Positions 8,683 to 15,879 of a stretch of DNA of 32,915 bases are shown here, one piece after another (within the stretch, counting starts at the first letter, position 1; the number at the start of each line of letters is the position of its first letter). The notes beneath the pieces are model-generated. The model saw only the letters and a list, made by a program, of their open reading frames with translations, was not told the DNA's origin and searched no databases. The stretch is from NCBI GenBank assembly GCA_030601485.1, contig JAUVTO010000004.1:1-32915 (forward strand). Direction: 5' to 3'. This stretch comes from Desulfobacterales bacterium. Its GTDB lineage: Bacteria > Desulfobacterota > Desulfobacteria > Desulfobacterales > UBA11574. The position numbers and the translations under genes are program-made.

Positions 8683-9070
8683 AGAATCATGGCCCAAAGG
8701 ACCAGGCTTTGGTTATCCCCAGAGGGGATTTGCTTTATTGAAAGTTCATTGACTTATTGAAATTCCAAATAACAAATCCCAAAAAACAAAAAAATAACAA
8801 CACGCGGCGCAAGCGCCTGCGCTGCGCGTGATCAAAATTCAAAATCCCAAACAAAAAAACAATCGCTTTGCCTCCGGCCCATAGGGCCTACGGCCCGGAG
8901 GGAACTGGTTTGGAATTTGGCATTTGAAATTTATTTGTAATTTGTTGCTTGGGATTTGTGATTTTAGATACAAAACTTCAAGGCTGAGCCGAAGAACTCT
9001 GACCTGGCCCAAAGAACCAGGTTTTTCAGGGCAAAATAAAAACAAGGGGGGGCAAGGGGCCGCATTCTAA
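8683..9070. other. Gene-free 388-bp gap filled by a dispersed repeat
   Basis: No gene is visible. Most of the interval (about 8759-8965) is the AT-rich repeat copy 2. The rest contains a stretch close to the next start (AAGGGGGGGCAAGGGG-like, about 9045-9060) that may serve as ribosome binding site. Confidence 0.5.
8759..8965. repeat. AT-rich dispersed repeat, copy 2
   Basis: It has the same design as the element at 255-438. The left arm is rich in AAATTCCAAATAACAAATCC-type words and the right arm in the complementary TTTGGAATTTGGCATTTG. Two GC-rich hairpins lie between them: CACGCGGCGCAAGCG...CGCTGCGCGTG (about 8800-8830) and CCTCCGGCC...GGCCCGGAGG (about 8872-8901). The arms can pair, so the whole can fold into one long imperfect hairpin. 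It is inserted between the parA-like gene and the small gene that follows. Confidence 0.55.
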
Positions 9071-9412
9071 ATGGAAAACAAGAGTCTGGAAAGGGGTATA
9101 AAGGACAGAAGGGGTCTGGAGAGCATCTCAAACTTATTTTTGTCAACCAGCGAGAAGGCAAAGGAGAATTTGCAGCAGGCCGAAGATCAATGCGAAATAG
9201 AAGAAACGGTGACTGTTTGTAAAAAACTTGCATTTCAACATGATGAAAATGTTCAGCAAAATATAATAAGGACCCTGTCCAAGCATCTAGAAGAAGGATA
9301 TAATATAAAGCGTGTTGACCTCCAAAAAAATGAGGATATTTCAAAACCGAAAGGTAGAATGCGCAGAGAGGAAGAGGTGGTTATTTTTATAAAAGACTCC
9401 CTGCCTTCTTAG
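9071..9412 (+). CDS. Small unknown protein downstream of parA-like gene
   Basis: This 113-residue, highly charged, mostly helical protein has no signal peptide, membrane segment or recognised motif. The N-terminal half (RRGLESISNLFLS) could form a short amphipathic helix; the C-terminus (RREEEVVIFIKDSLPS) looks like a final beta strand. It follows the ParA-type ATPase in the same direction after a 388-bp repeat-filled gap, and one possibility is that it is the cargo adaptor or ParB substitute of that ATPase. This is only a positional guess. No function is assigned. Confidence 0.5.
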   Translation: MENKSLERGIKDRRGLESISNLFLSTSEKAKENLQQAEDQCEIEETVTVCKKLAFQHDENVQQNIIRTLSKHLEEGYNIKRVDLQKNEDISKPKGRMRREEEVVIFIKDSLPS

Positions 9413-9500
9413 GCGCTTAGTTGTAAATTTTGTGCATTTTATGGCAAAAAATTGCTTCGACAATTAAGTGTGAAGTGATCTAAAGTGATCTAAAGTGCCT

Positions 9501-9559
9501 AAAGTTAAGGAATGCTGCCAATTTTTATAGGAGCCGGAGCGTAGCGACTCCTTAACTTT
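9501..9559. repeat. Stem-loop with 11-bp perfect outer stem
   Basis: AAAGTTAAGGA at 9501-9511 pairs exactly with TCCTTAACTTT at 9549-9559. Inside, GGAGCCG (9530-9536) can pair imperfectly with CGACTCC (9545-9551), which competes with part of the outer stem. It directly abuts the MITE-like element starting at 9560. The preceding bases carry two tandem copies of AAGTGATCTA. Confidence 0.5.
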
Positions 9560-9709
9560 GACGGTCTCGTAAAAAGTCCAACTTCTGCGTTGTGCTGCAT
9601 TTCGTAATCATTCAACGTACGAAAAGTACGCCTCACGATTACAAAATTTGCACGCCTTGAATTTGAACTTTTTACGAAACCGTCTAAATCGGACTTTTTA
9701 CGAAGCCGG
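9560..9709 (+). mobile_element. MITE-like element, copy A (with tail)
   Basis: A 125-bp core (9560-9684) starts with GACGGTCTCGTAAAAAGT and ends with the near-complement AACTTTTTACGAAACCGTC, giving terminal inverted repeats of about 19 bp with few mismatches. The interior has its own palindrome, GTAATC...CGTAC-GAAAA-GTACG...GATTAC. A tail TAAATC plus GGACTTTTTACGAAGCCGG extends it to 9709. An almost identical element lies at 26391-26536 in the opposite orientation with the same core length. It encodes no protein, as expected of a non-autonomous element or a large REP/BIME-type repeat. Confidence 0.75.
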
Positions 9710-9868
9710 CAAACTTTAGCTCACTTGTAACTTTTCCGGCTTGTCCGGGTTATGGTTTTCTGAAAAATAACCTCATATTTTAGATGCCGGTGGCCGGACC
9801 CTGGAGTGATGCTGACCGTTTTTAATAGAGCGGCCAACCGGCTTTGCTATTAGCTAACATATGATGGA

Positions 9869-9989
9869 TTCGTAAAAAGTCAAAATTTACAGGATTCTCT
9901 AATTCAGTATTCTGACAACAAGCTTAAATAATTCGTAATTCCTGAATCCCTAAATTCCTAAATCCATGTAAAAAAGACTTTTTACATGG
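9869..9989. repeat. Divergent element with CGTAAAAAGTC/GACTTTTTAC ends
   Basis: TTCGTAAAAAGTC (9869-9881) and GACTTTTTAC (9976-9985) share the terminal motif of the MITE-like family, but the interior is unrelated to copy A. It consists of low-complexity words such as TAATTCCTGAATCCC and TAAATTCCTAAATCC. It may be a decayed or variant member. Its right end forms the hairpin listed at 9964-9989. Confidence 0.45.
9964..9989 (+). promoter_or_regulatory. Hairpin 10 nt upstream of the ABC-F start
   Basis: CCATGTAAAAA (9964-9974) pairs perfectly with TTTTTACATGG (9979-9989) around a 4-nt loop. The hairpin ends 10 nt before the ATG at 10000, where the ribosome binding site would be, and no good Shine-Dalgarno is seen there. 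It could lower translation of the ABC-F gene or act as a leader structure. This is inference from position. Confidence 0.35.
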
Positions 9990-9999
9990 GCATCAACAT

Positions 10000-11862
10000 A
10001 TGATCGGTGTTGAAAATCTTCATAAAAGCTTTGGTTCTCAAATTCTTTTTGAGGATGCCGGCTTCAAGCTCAACCCAAAGGAACGAATTGGACTTGTCGG
10101 CCTCAACGGGCACGGAAAAACAACCCTTTTCCGTATCATCATCGGAGAAGAGTCTCCGGACAGCGGAACCCTAAGCGTCCCCAAACATTACCGCATGGGT
10201 TACGTTCGGCAGCACCTTGATTTTACGAAAGATACAGTTCTCAAAGAGGTTATGACCGGGTTGCCCGCCCAGGAACGGGGCCATTACTGGAAGGTCGAAA
10301 AAGTTTTAGCGGGCCTGGGTTTCAACAAAAACGACATGCAACGCCACCCGTTTGATTTTTCCGGGGGATTCCAGGTTCGACTGAACCTTGCCAAAGTGCT
10401 GGTTTCCGAACCGGATCTATTACTTTTAGACGAACCCACCAACTATCTCGACATAACCTCCATCCGCTGGGTCGAACGCTTTTTGATGAACTGGCCCCGT
10501 GAAATGATGCTCATCACCCATAACAGGGGGCTTATGGACAAACTGGTCACCCACACCATGGGAATATACCGTAAAAAGGTGCGTAAAATCGCTGGAAATA
10601 CCGAAAAATTTTACGCCCAGATCGCCCTGGAAGAAGAAGTTCATGAAAAGACCCGAATTAAAGATGAGCGACGCCGCAGAGAAATCGAACAGTTTATCGC
10701 GCGGTTCAGGGCCAAGGCCAGACTTGCCAATATGGTGCAGTCACGAATTAAAACTCTGGCCAAAACAGGGAAAAAAGAAAAACTGGAGAAGCTCAAGACC
10801 CTTGATTTTGCGTTTAGAAGCAGCCCTTTTCCCGGCAAGCACGTCTTGAGCGCCAGGGATTTATCCTTTTCTTATGACTTCCGCAAGCCGTTAATAAAGA
10901 ACTTTAATATTACCATCGGGTCAGGAGATCGTATTTGCGTTGTCGGAAAAAACGGTAAAGGTAAAACCACGCTGCTAAAACTACTGGCCGGCGTACTCAG
11001 GCCGCAAAGCGGCGATATCGTTTTACACCCCGCTGTCCGGAAAGGTTTTTTTGAACAGACCAATATCCAAAACCTGGTCCATACCCGAACCGTTGAAGAG
11101 GAAATTCTCTATTCGTATTCAAATGTCGATCATCAGCAGGTGCGCAATATCTGCGGCGCCATGCTGTTTGAGGGCGATAAGGCCTTAAAAAAAATTGGCG
11201 TACTTTCCGGCGGTGAAAAAAGTAGGGTGCTGATCGGTAAGCTTCTGGCGACACCGACAAACCTGCTGCTGTTGGATGAGCCCACCAACCATCTCGATCT
11301 GGAATCCTGTGATGCCTTGCTGGCCGCCATCGACAGTTTTGGCGGAACGGTGGTGATGGTAACTCACAATGAAATGTTTTTAAAAACCCTTGCCGACCGT
11401 TTGATTATATTTCAGGATGACGAACTCTTTCTATTCGAAGGCGGTTACCAGCGGTTTCTGGAAAAAGGCGGGTGGAAAGATGAAGAAGATGTTCTGATAG
11501 CCGATCCCGGGAAGAATAAAAAGGAGAACACCCGAATAAATCTGTCCAAAAAAGAGATAAGACGGAGGCGCTCGGAAGTTATTACCGAACGTGGCAGGAT
11601 CCTCAAACCCCTTGAGCAGCGTCTCCACCGGACCGAAACCCATATTGAAAAACATGAAAAAACGCTTGCTGAACTTCATGCCGCCATGCAAAACGCCACA
11701 CAGGCCGGTGACGGTAACAGAATAACGGAACTCTCAAAGTCGATTCATCGCTGCCAAGGGGACATCGAAAAACTTTATGATGAACTTGTGAAATCTTCCG
11801 GTGTTTTAGAGGCACAAAAGGCTATTTTTGAAGAAAAATTACAAAGACTGGAATCCGATTAA
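10000..11862 (+). CDS. ABC-F family ATPase (Uup/YheS-like)
   Basis: This 620-residue duplicated ABC protein has no membrane segments. The first cassette has Walker A GLNGHGKTT (about 34-42), signature FSGGFQVRLNLAKV (about 121) and Walker B LLLLDEPTNYLD (about 140-151). The second has GKNGKGKTT (about 315-323), LSGGEKSRVLIGKL (about 403) and LLLLDEPTNHLD (about 421-432). The inter-domain linker (about 205-270) is highly basic and helical, as in the P-site tRNA-interaction motif of ABC-F translation factors. The C-terminal 90 residues form a coiled coil as in Uup/YheS. ABC-F proteins act on the ribosome, some as housekeeping factors and some in antibiotic protection; the sequence does not decide which. 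The start lies right after the repeat hairpin. Confidence 0.92.
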   Translation: MIGVENLHKSFGSQILFEDAGFKLNPKERIGLVGLNGHGKTTLFRIIIGEESPDSGTLSVPKHYRMGYVRQHLDFTKDTVLKEVMTGLPAQERGHYWKVEKVLAGLGFNKNDMQRHPFDFSGGFQVRLNLAKVLVSEPDLLLLDEPTNYLDITSIRWVERFLMNWPREMMLITHNRGLMDKLVTHTMGIYRKKVRKIAGNTEKFYAQIALEEEVHEKTRIKDERRRREIEQFIARFRAKARLANMVQSRIKTLAKTGKKEKLEKLKTLDFAFRSSPFPGKHVLSARDLSFSYDFRKPLIKNFNITIGSGDRICVVGKNGKGKTTLLKLLAGVLRPQSGDIVLHPAVRKGFFEQTNIQNLVHTRTVEEEILYSYSNVDHQQVRNICGAMLFEGDKALKKIGVLSGGEKSRVLIGKLLATPTNLLLLDEPTNHLDLESCDALLAAIDSFGGTVVMVTHNEMFLKTLADRLIIFQDDELFLFEGGYQRFLEKGGWKDEEDVLIADPGKNKKENTRINLSKKEIRRRRSEVITERGRILKPLEQRLHRTETHIEKHEKTLAELHAAMQNATQAGDGNRITELSKSIHRCQGDIEKLYDELVKSSGVLEAQKAIFEEKLQRLESD

Positions 11863-12073
11863 AAAAACCCTTCCAAGTTTCGATAAGACCCGATGTATCA
11901 AGTGCTGATTGAGCAATAATGTACTTGCAAGTCATTCATAGATACCCGAAAAGCACTTTTTATTTGATTTTCGATATTTCGTTCATATAGTGGGCTATGC
12001 AAGTTTTTTGTCCAATGTATGGAAGGTCCTTGGGTACCGGACGCAAAACCAGTCGAATACAAGGAGGTGTAAC
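11863..12073 (+). other. Intergenic, no gene seen
   Basis: These 211 bp hold no supported gene. The stretch ends in a strong AAGGAGGTG ribosome binding site (12061-12069) for the small gene at 12074. That site decides the start codon of the small protein against the longer open frame beginning at 11990. Confidence 0.4.
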
Positions 12074-12322
12074 ATGATCGATAAACAAGCTTTGTGTGAA
12101 AAAATAAGAAAACTATATCCTGACATCGGCGAGTGCGGCATCGACCTCGATGTTGAATACGACCAGGACCAGAAGGCCTGGGTGGTCGATTTAAAGAAAG
12201 ACAAGCACGAGCTGAAGACTTACCTGGAAGACGGCGACGCCGAAATGTGTATGGATGATAAACAGTGCGTCAGTCTCGGGATTGAAATTGCCCAACTGCG
12301 TGACAACATCAAGCGGATGTAG
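12074..12322 (+). CDS. Small acidic unknown protein (82 aa)
   Basis: The ATG at 12074 is preceded by a near-perfect AAGGAGGTG at good spacing, so translation is very likely. The protein is acidic, with a pattern KIRKLYPDIGECGIDLDVEYD and a later segment EDGDAEMCMDDKQCVSLG. It holds four cysteines, one in the N-terminal helix, one in the GEC segment and a CMDDKQC pair, which could be redox-active or bind metal. No signal peptide or membrane segment is present. I do not recognise the family. The stop is followed at once by sequence resembling the 3' part of a group II intron. Confidence 0.7.
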   Translation: MIDKQALCEKIRKLYPDIGECGIDLDVEYDQDQKAWVVDLKKDKHELKTYLEDGDAEMCMDDKQCVSLGIEIAQLRDNIKRM

Positions 12323-12450
12323 GAGGTTGCGGCTTCTGTCTGAGCAGCCGACCTGTTCCGTTGAAGCTGTAGCAAAGCGGGGATTGGCATATACGGACCC
12401 TACGTACGATAGTGTGGAAGGGAGGAACTGTGAGGTTCCTTCCCTATACC
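12323..12450 (+). mobile_element. Possible 3' remnant of a group II intron
   Basis: The segment includes GGGGATTGGCATATACGGACC, TACGTACGATAGTGTGGAAG and then a hairpin GGGAGGAAC-TGTGA-GGTTCCTTCCC (12420-12444). From memory this arrangement resembles the RNA that follows the reverse-transcriptase stop codon in many bacterial group II introns (domain V/VI region), where ACGTACGGTGGTGTG is followed by a GC-rich hairpin. No reverse transcriptase is present, so at most an end fragment remains. The identification rests on recalled motifs, not on a structural search. Confidence 0.35.
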
Positions 12451-12537
12451 GACATATGGAGGTTTATGGTTTTGAAAAAAACTATTTCTAAAATGCCGCA
12501 GCTTATAGCCGTTTGGAACGATTTGTTGCGTGAAATT

Positions 12538-12738
12538 TCATAATAAATCAAGAACAAATTTTTGTTCTTTGACTGTTACTCCCCATTGCGTCCCTTCATG
12601 TTGCTCTATGAGTCGGAAACCGAACTTTTCGTATAGGTGACGTGCTACATCAAGGCCGTCAAATGTCCAAAGATAGACTCGGTAATAGTTGCTTTTCTTA
12701 CAGAAATCTACAGCCTTCTCCATGAGTGTATTAAATAA
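12538..12738 (-). pseudogene. 3' fragment of a GNAT acetyltransferase gene
   Basis: About 66 codons encode the last third of a GNAT N-acetyltransferase: LMEKAVDFCKKSNYYRVYL, then TFDGLDVARHLYEKFGFRLI. These correspond to the acetyl-CoA-binding helix and the C-terminal strand/helix of the fold. The readable frame continues five codons before the ATG at 12723 and meets a TGA at 12739-12741. Nothing resembling the N-terminal half lies further upstream. It is therefore a truncated gene, very unlikely to be functional. This style of GNAT tail is seen in MarR/GNAT regulators. Confidence 0.7.
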
Positions 12739-13074
12739 TCATATTGACCCGAATCCATAATTTATTGAGAAGATACATTTGGGTCGACATATCGGATCGG
12801 CTGTTTCTGAGAAGGTGAAGACAACCTGGTCCATTCTGTCACGATGTAGTATGTTTTGACAAAACGAAAATACTTGACACAAAAACTTTTTTGTAATTAA
12901 ATTTAAGGGATATGAAGAATGCGTCGATTAAGCCAATTTAGATTTTTTACCAGCCGAATGTTACATTTCAAAATTAGATTCGAAATTTCCGGTGTTGATG
13001 CAGACCGATTTTCCTATTAATGACGGCGTCGAATTGTAACCCAAGGAATATGGTTGGATATTAAGAGGAATGAC
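12739..13074 (+). other. Leader region upstream of sodB, no gene
   Basis: No gene is supported in these 336 bp. A promoter-like pair TTGACA (12874-12879) and TTAAAT (12897-12902), spaced 17 bp, lies about 170 bp before the superoxide dismutase start. The remainder is AT-rich and without recognised sites. Confidence 0.4.
12874..12902 (+). promoter_or_regulatory. Putative sigma-70-type promoter for sodB
   Basis: A perfect -35 hexamer TTGACA is followed after 17 bp by a weak -10 (TTAAAT). If used, it leaves a leader of about 165 nt before the sodB ATG. Confidence 0.35.
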
Positions 13075-13797
13075 ATGATTAAGTGGCCAATTCAACGATT
13101 TCATGGTTTGCGGAAGGGAATCCCCCTATTCTTGGTTATCTGCCTTGCATTAGCTGTCAGCCGATGTGGAACTGCCGAGGAAAAGCCCCTTTTTGTTCAG
13201 AGTTCACTTCCATATTCGGAAGATGCGCTTGAACCCTATATCTCCGCAAAAACCATGAACCTTCACTACGGCAAACATTATGCCGGGTATGTGACCACGG
13301 CCAACCGCTTGTTCAAGGGCAGCGCCTTCCGGGATAAAACCGTTGTGGAGGTCATCCATCTCACCGCGGATAAAAAAGAATACTTGGACCTTTTTAATAA
13401 TGCCGCACAAGCTTGGAACCATGCTTTCTTCTGGCAATGCATGAAACCGGGTGGCGGTGGGTTACCAAAGGGCAAGCTGGCAAAGAAAATCGAAGACTCC
13501 TTCGGAAGTTTTGATACGTTCAAGAAGGATTTTCTGGCGGCATCCAAAGGTCAGTTTGGCAGCGGATGGGTGTGGTTAGTCCTGGACCGTGACACACTGA
13601 AAGTGGTGACAACTGCAAATGCGGATACACCCCTTGCTCACGAACTGAAACCGGTTTTTACCGTTGACGTCTGGGAACATGCTTACTATTTGGATTATCA
13701 GAACCGGCGTACCGATTTTGTTGAGACGGTACTCGATAAACTGGTGAACTGGGATTTTGTTGCGTCCCAACTGGAATTCCATCATAGGACCCCATAA
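13075..13797 (+). CDS. sodB: Exported iron-type superoxide dismutase
   Basis: The protein converts superoxide to hydrogen peroxide and oxygen. It is a Fe/Mn-SOD of 240 residues with all four metal ligands: H64 (NLHYGKHYAGY), H116 (AAQAWNHAFFW), D198 and H202 (VDVWEHAYYLDY). The active-site Gln lies in NAAQ (Q112), the position used by iron SODs, so Fe is the likely metal. The N-terminus carries a hydrophobic signal segment (residues about 14-29, IPLFLVICLALAVSR) ending near a Cys; it is exported, and a true lipobox is doubtful because Arg precedes the Cys. The ATG at 13075 has AGAGGA 6 nt upstream; the in-frame TTG at 13054 is less likely. It lies 75 bp before the selenoprotein peroxiredoxin, which would remove peroxide. 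Confidence 0.93.
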   Translation: MIKWPIQRFHGLRKGIPLFLVICLALAVSRCGTAEEKPLFVQSSLPYSEDALEPYISAKTMNLHYGKHYAGYVTTANRLFKGSAFRDKTVVEVIHLTADKKEYLDLFNNAAQAWNHAFFWQCMKPGGGGLPKGKLAKKIEDSFGSFDTFKKDFLAASKGQFGSGWVWLVLDRDTLKVVTTANADTPLAHELKPVFTVDVWEHAYYLDYQNRRTDFVETVLDKLVNWDFVASQLEFHHRTP

Positions 13798-13872
13798 ACC
13801 ATATATCCGCTTGCAATCCGAATTTAAACAATAATCTTACCTGTCCGCACTTTATATGTAAAGGAGTTCCGT

Positions 13873-14529
13873 ATGAGCCTTAAACAAGATATAGACAACT
13901 TAAAAGAACAATCCAGCAAAAGCATCCCACAAGAAACACTAAATATAATGTCCGCAGATACCGAACGCCTCAAGAAATCCGGTATTATCGACCATAGTCT
14001 CAAAGCCGGCGATAACGTCCCGTTCTTCTCGCTACCCAACGCAAAGGGCGAGCTGATCTCTTCGTCTTATCTGCTGACCAAAGGGCCGCTTGTATTGAGT
14101 TTTTACCGCGGCGGCTGGTGACCGTACTGTAACTTAGAGCTGCGGGCCTTGCAGCTTGAATTGCCTGACATCGAATCTTTGGGCGCGCAACTGGTCGCCA
14201 TCTCACCCAATTTGCCTGATAAGTCGCTGTCGACCGTGGAGAAAAACCATATCGCCTTTGAGGTGCTTAGCGATGTCGGTAATCATGTGACACGTGACTT
14301 CGGACTGGTATTCACCCTGTCAGAGGAGCTTCGTCCGATCTACGCAAGCTTCGGTATCGACATCCCCGCTTTCAATGGGGACCATACCTTTGAGTTGCCT
14401 ATGCCGGCAACCTATGTGATTGCTACTGACGGCACCATCACGTATGCTTTTGTTGATCCTGATTACACAAAGCGACTGGAACCGTCGGAAATCATAAAAG
14501 TTCTCAAAAATATGACCGTTGAAGAATGA
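13873..14529 (+). CDS. Selenocysteine-containing peroxiredoxin-like protein
   Basis: This is one open frame of 218 residues if the in-frame TGA at 14119-14121 is read as selenocysteine (U83). The motif is FYRGGW-U83-PYC86-NLEL, exactly the catalytic site of AhpC/TSA peroxiredoxin-like proteins, where the peroxidatic residue is normally Cys (GGWCPYC). Sequence before and after the TGA is in the same frame and belongs to the same fold (residues about 50-200, with LVAISPN, FEVLSDVGN and ATYVIATDGTITYAF). A hairpin suited to be the bacterial SECIS element follows 16 nt after the TGA. It is cytoplasmic, reduces peroxides, and U83 and C86 probably form a selenenylsulfide. AAGGAG lies 6 nt before the ATG. 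Automated annotation would split it into two short genes. Confidence 0.9.
14138..14156 (+). promoter_or_regulatory. SECIS-like hairpin after the UGA codon
   Basis: AGCTGC (14138-14143) pairs perfectly with GCAGCT (14151-14156) around the 7-nt loop GGGCCTT. The loop begins 22 nt after the UGA and starts with G, as bacterial SECIS apical loops do. It lies within the coding sequence and leaves the frame intact. SelB would bind it to deliver Sec-tRNA. Confidence 0.65.
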
Positions 14530-14826
14530 CCAACTGAAATCTTAAGGTAGTGGTATCCCGTCTAAAATCCCGAGAAGAGGCGAGTTCCTGACCGACGATG
14601 CGTAAAAAATTGTTTTTGGTTTGCGGCTGTTCTTTCTAATGGTCCCTTATACATTCAGACAGCAGACATGTCATTCTATGGTTGACTCCAATTTTTCTTC
14701 CTCGATATATAAAAAAAATCATGCTCAGGGCAAAACGTATTTAGAGCGGATATGTCCGGAGCTAAAGAATGTAGGGTTTCTGCCCTGGATTTCTCCAGAT
14801 GTTTTTCCTGCAACGCTGCGATACTA
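14530..14826. other. Intergenic region, nothing recognised
   Basis: These 297 bp lie between the converging peroxiredoxin and slp genes. Open frames on both strands overlap one another and show no family features. No clear terminator hairpin was found. Confidence 0.4.
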
Positions 14827-15327
14827 TTAAAATGTGGTTCCCACGCCGAAGCCAAAATGGAACATCGGCTGGGTCTGCATTTCCTTTGGCCAAAGCTTAA
14901 TCTCAATGGGCTCCACAAGAGGATAGACATAATCGAAACCACCAATAGCTCGAATATTACTTCCCTTAAGTTTTCCCACTATGGTGAGCAACATCTCTTT
15001 TTGATAGATTGCAGGATCAAGGAATTGTTTTGATTGAACAATAAAGCGGCCACGGGATTGATCAAGATTCACGGGCCGACCATTATTGCCAAGAGCGAGT
15101 TGCAAGACTGTGAGTTCGGATAAGGTGGATGAGACGTTGGTTTCTAAAATCTTTCCACCAAGCATGATGATCTCATCCTTATAAACGTCCGGAGTCTTTT
15201 GCAGCTCTGAAAACGTACCCGCGTAGGTAACCTTTGAGCGCGACTGTTGGGAAATCCCCGTAGCGCACCCCATCACAAGCATAATGAAAAAAATACCGAG
15301 AATGTACCCGTATCGTTTGATGGTCAT
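14827..15327 (-). CDS. Slp-family outer-membrane lipoprotein
   Basis: This 166-residue lipoprotein has signal segment YILGIFFIMLVMG followed by C21 (lipobox LVMG-C), so it should be lipid-modified and, with no Asp at +2, sorted to the outer membrane. The mature part matches the Slp family (starvation/stationary-phase lipoprotein), with the typical segments YKDEIIMLGGKILETN, GRFIVQSKQFLDPAIY and TIVGKLKG. The molecular role of Slp proteins is poorly known; they are linked to outer-membrane stability under stress. It lies 9 bp downstream of a second slp gene. AAAGGAAA precedes the ATG. Confidence 0.88.
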   Translation of the reverse strand: MTIKRYGYILGIFFIMLVMGCATGISQQSRSKVTYAGTFSELQKTPDVYKDEIIMLGGKILETNVSSTLSELTVLQLALGNNGRPVNLDQSRGRFIVQSKQFLDPAIYQKEMLLTIVGKLKGSNIRAIGGFDYVYPLVEPIEIKLWPKEMQTQPMFHFGFGVGTTF

Positions 15328-15336
15328 GTTTTCCTT

Positions 15337-15870
15337 TTACCAGTAATAGGGATAATGGCGATACCGGTGCCAATAGTAGGGATATGGATAAAACCAGGGG
15401 TCATAATAAGGATCGGGGTAATAAGCTTGATCTTCCGGCCAGAGGTATATTTCACGGCTTTGAATCTTGAGATATGGCTGGGAAAAAGCATTGATTTTTT
15501 CGACCACAGAGCCGACCACTGTGCCCGCCACGGTAATTTGACGATCCTTGCTGTAAATCTCCGGGTCCAAAAAGCCCTTTTGCGAGATTATGAATCTTCC
15601 TTCTGAATAATCCCTTGATTTGGGCTCTTCTCCAACTCCCAGCGGTGCTTGCAAGACCTTAATAATCGTTTGATCCGCCAAATTATTGGTTTCCAGGATG
15701 TACCCCCCCAGGATCACGGTATCTCCCAGATATTTATCCGGCTCCTGAAGAAGTATTTTAAAATCAATCGGCGGTATCGCATCCGTCCGGATTTGTTGAG
15801 AAATAACCGAACAGGACCCGGTAAAAACCGTAATCATTATTGCCAGCAATGCACTTCTTAAAACATTCAT
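15337..15870 (-). CDS. Slp-family lipoprotein with Tyr/Pro-rich tail
   Basis: This is the first gene of the slp pair. From the ATG at 15870 it encodes 177 residues with a signal sequence (LRSALLAIMITVFTGS) and lipidated C20, then an Slp domain (KYLGDTVILGGYILETN, GRFIISQKGFLDPEIY, QITVAGTVVGSV). The last 27 residues are strikingly rich in Tyr, Pro and Trp (DPYYDPWFYPYPYYWHRY), a tail typical of some Slp proteins and probably surface exposed. The frame stays open upstream to an ATG at 15960 with a perfect GGAGG site. Those first residues, however, are the head of a HigA antitoxin left behind by a deletion. The 15870 start places the signal peptide at the N-terminus and is preferred, although its ribosome site is weak. 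Confidence 0.85.
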   Translation of the reverse strand: MNVLRSALLAIMITVFTGSCSVISQQIRTDAIPPIDFKILLQEPDKYLGDTVILGGYILETNNLADQTIIKVLQAPLGVGEEPKSRDYSEGRFIISQKGFLDPEIYSKDRQITVAGTVVGSVVEKINAFSQPYLKIQSREIYLWPEDQAYYPDPYYDPWFYPYPYYWHRYRHYPYYW

Positions 15871-15879
15871 TATACCTGA

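Larger units (their letters stand above)
9413..9999. other. Gene-free 587-bp repeat cluster
   Basis: No gene is visible. The interval contains, in order: tandem AAGTGATCTA words (about 9473-9495), an 11-bp stem-loop with an inner hairpin (9501-9559), a MITE-like element (9560-9709), about 150 bp of unassigned sequence, and a second element bounded by CGTAAAAAGTC and GACTTTTTAC (9869-9989), which ends in a perfect hairpin just before the ABC-F start. Confidence 0.6.

Noticed and set aside
7696..9412. Plasmid or chromosome partition locus (parAB/parS)
   Set aside because: No ParB-like gene and no parS-like palindrome near the ATPase gene.
9551..9717. Target-site duplication AACTTT flanking MITE copy A
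   Set aside because: AACTTT is present on both sides (9554-9559, 9712-9717), but the left copy is also part of the 11-bp stem and six AT-rich bases can match by chance.
12255..12491. Plus-strand open frame of 78 codons
   Set aside because: It overlaps the 82-residue gene and then runs through the possible intron RNA; it has no ribosome site.
13873..14121. Peroxiredoxin as a pseudogene broken by a nonsense codon
   Set aside because: The TGA replaces exactly the catalytic Cys, the frame is intact on both sides and a SECIS-like hairpin follows. Recoding explains this better than decay.
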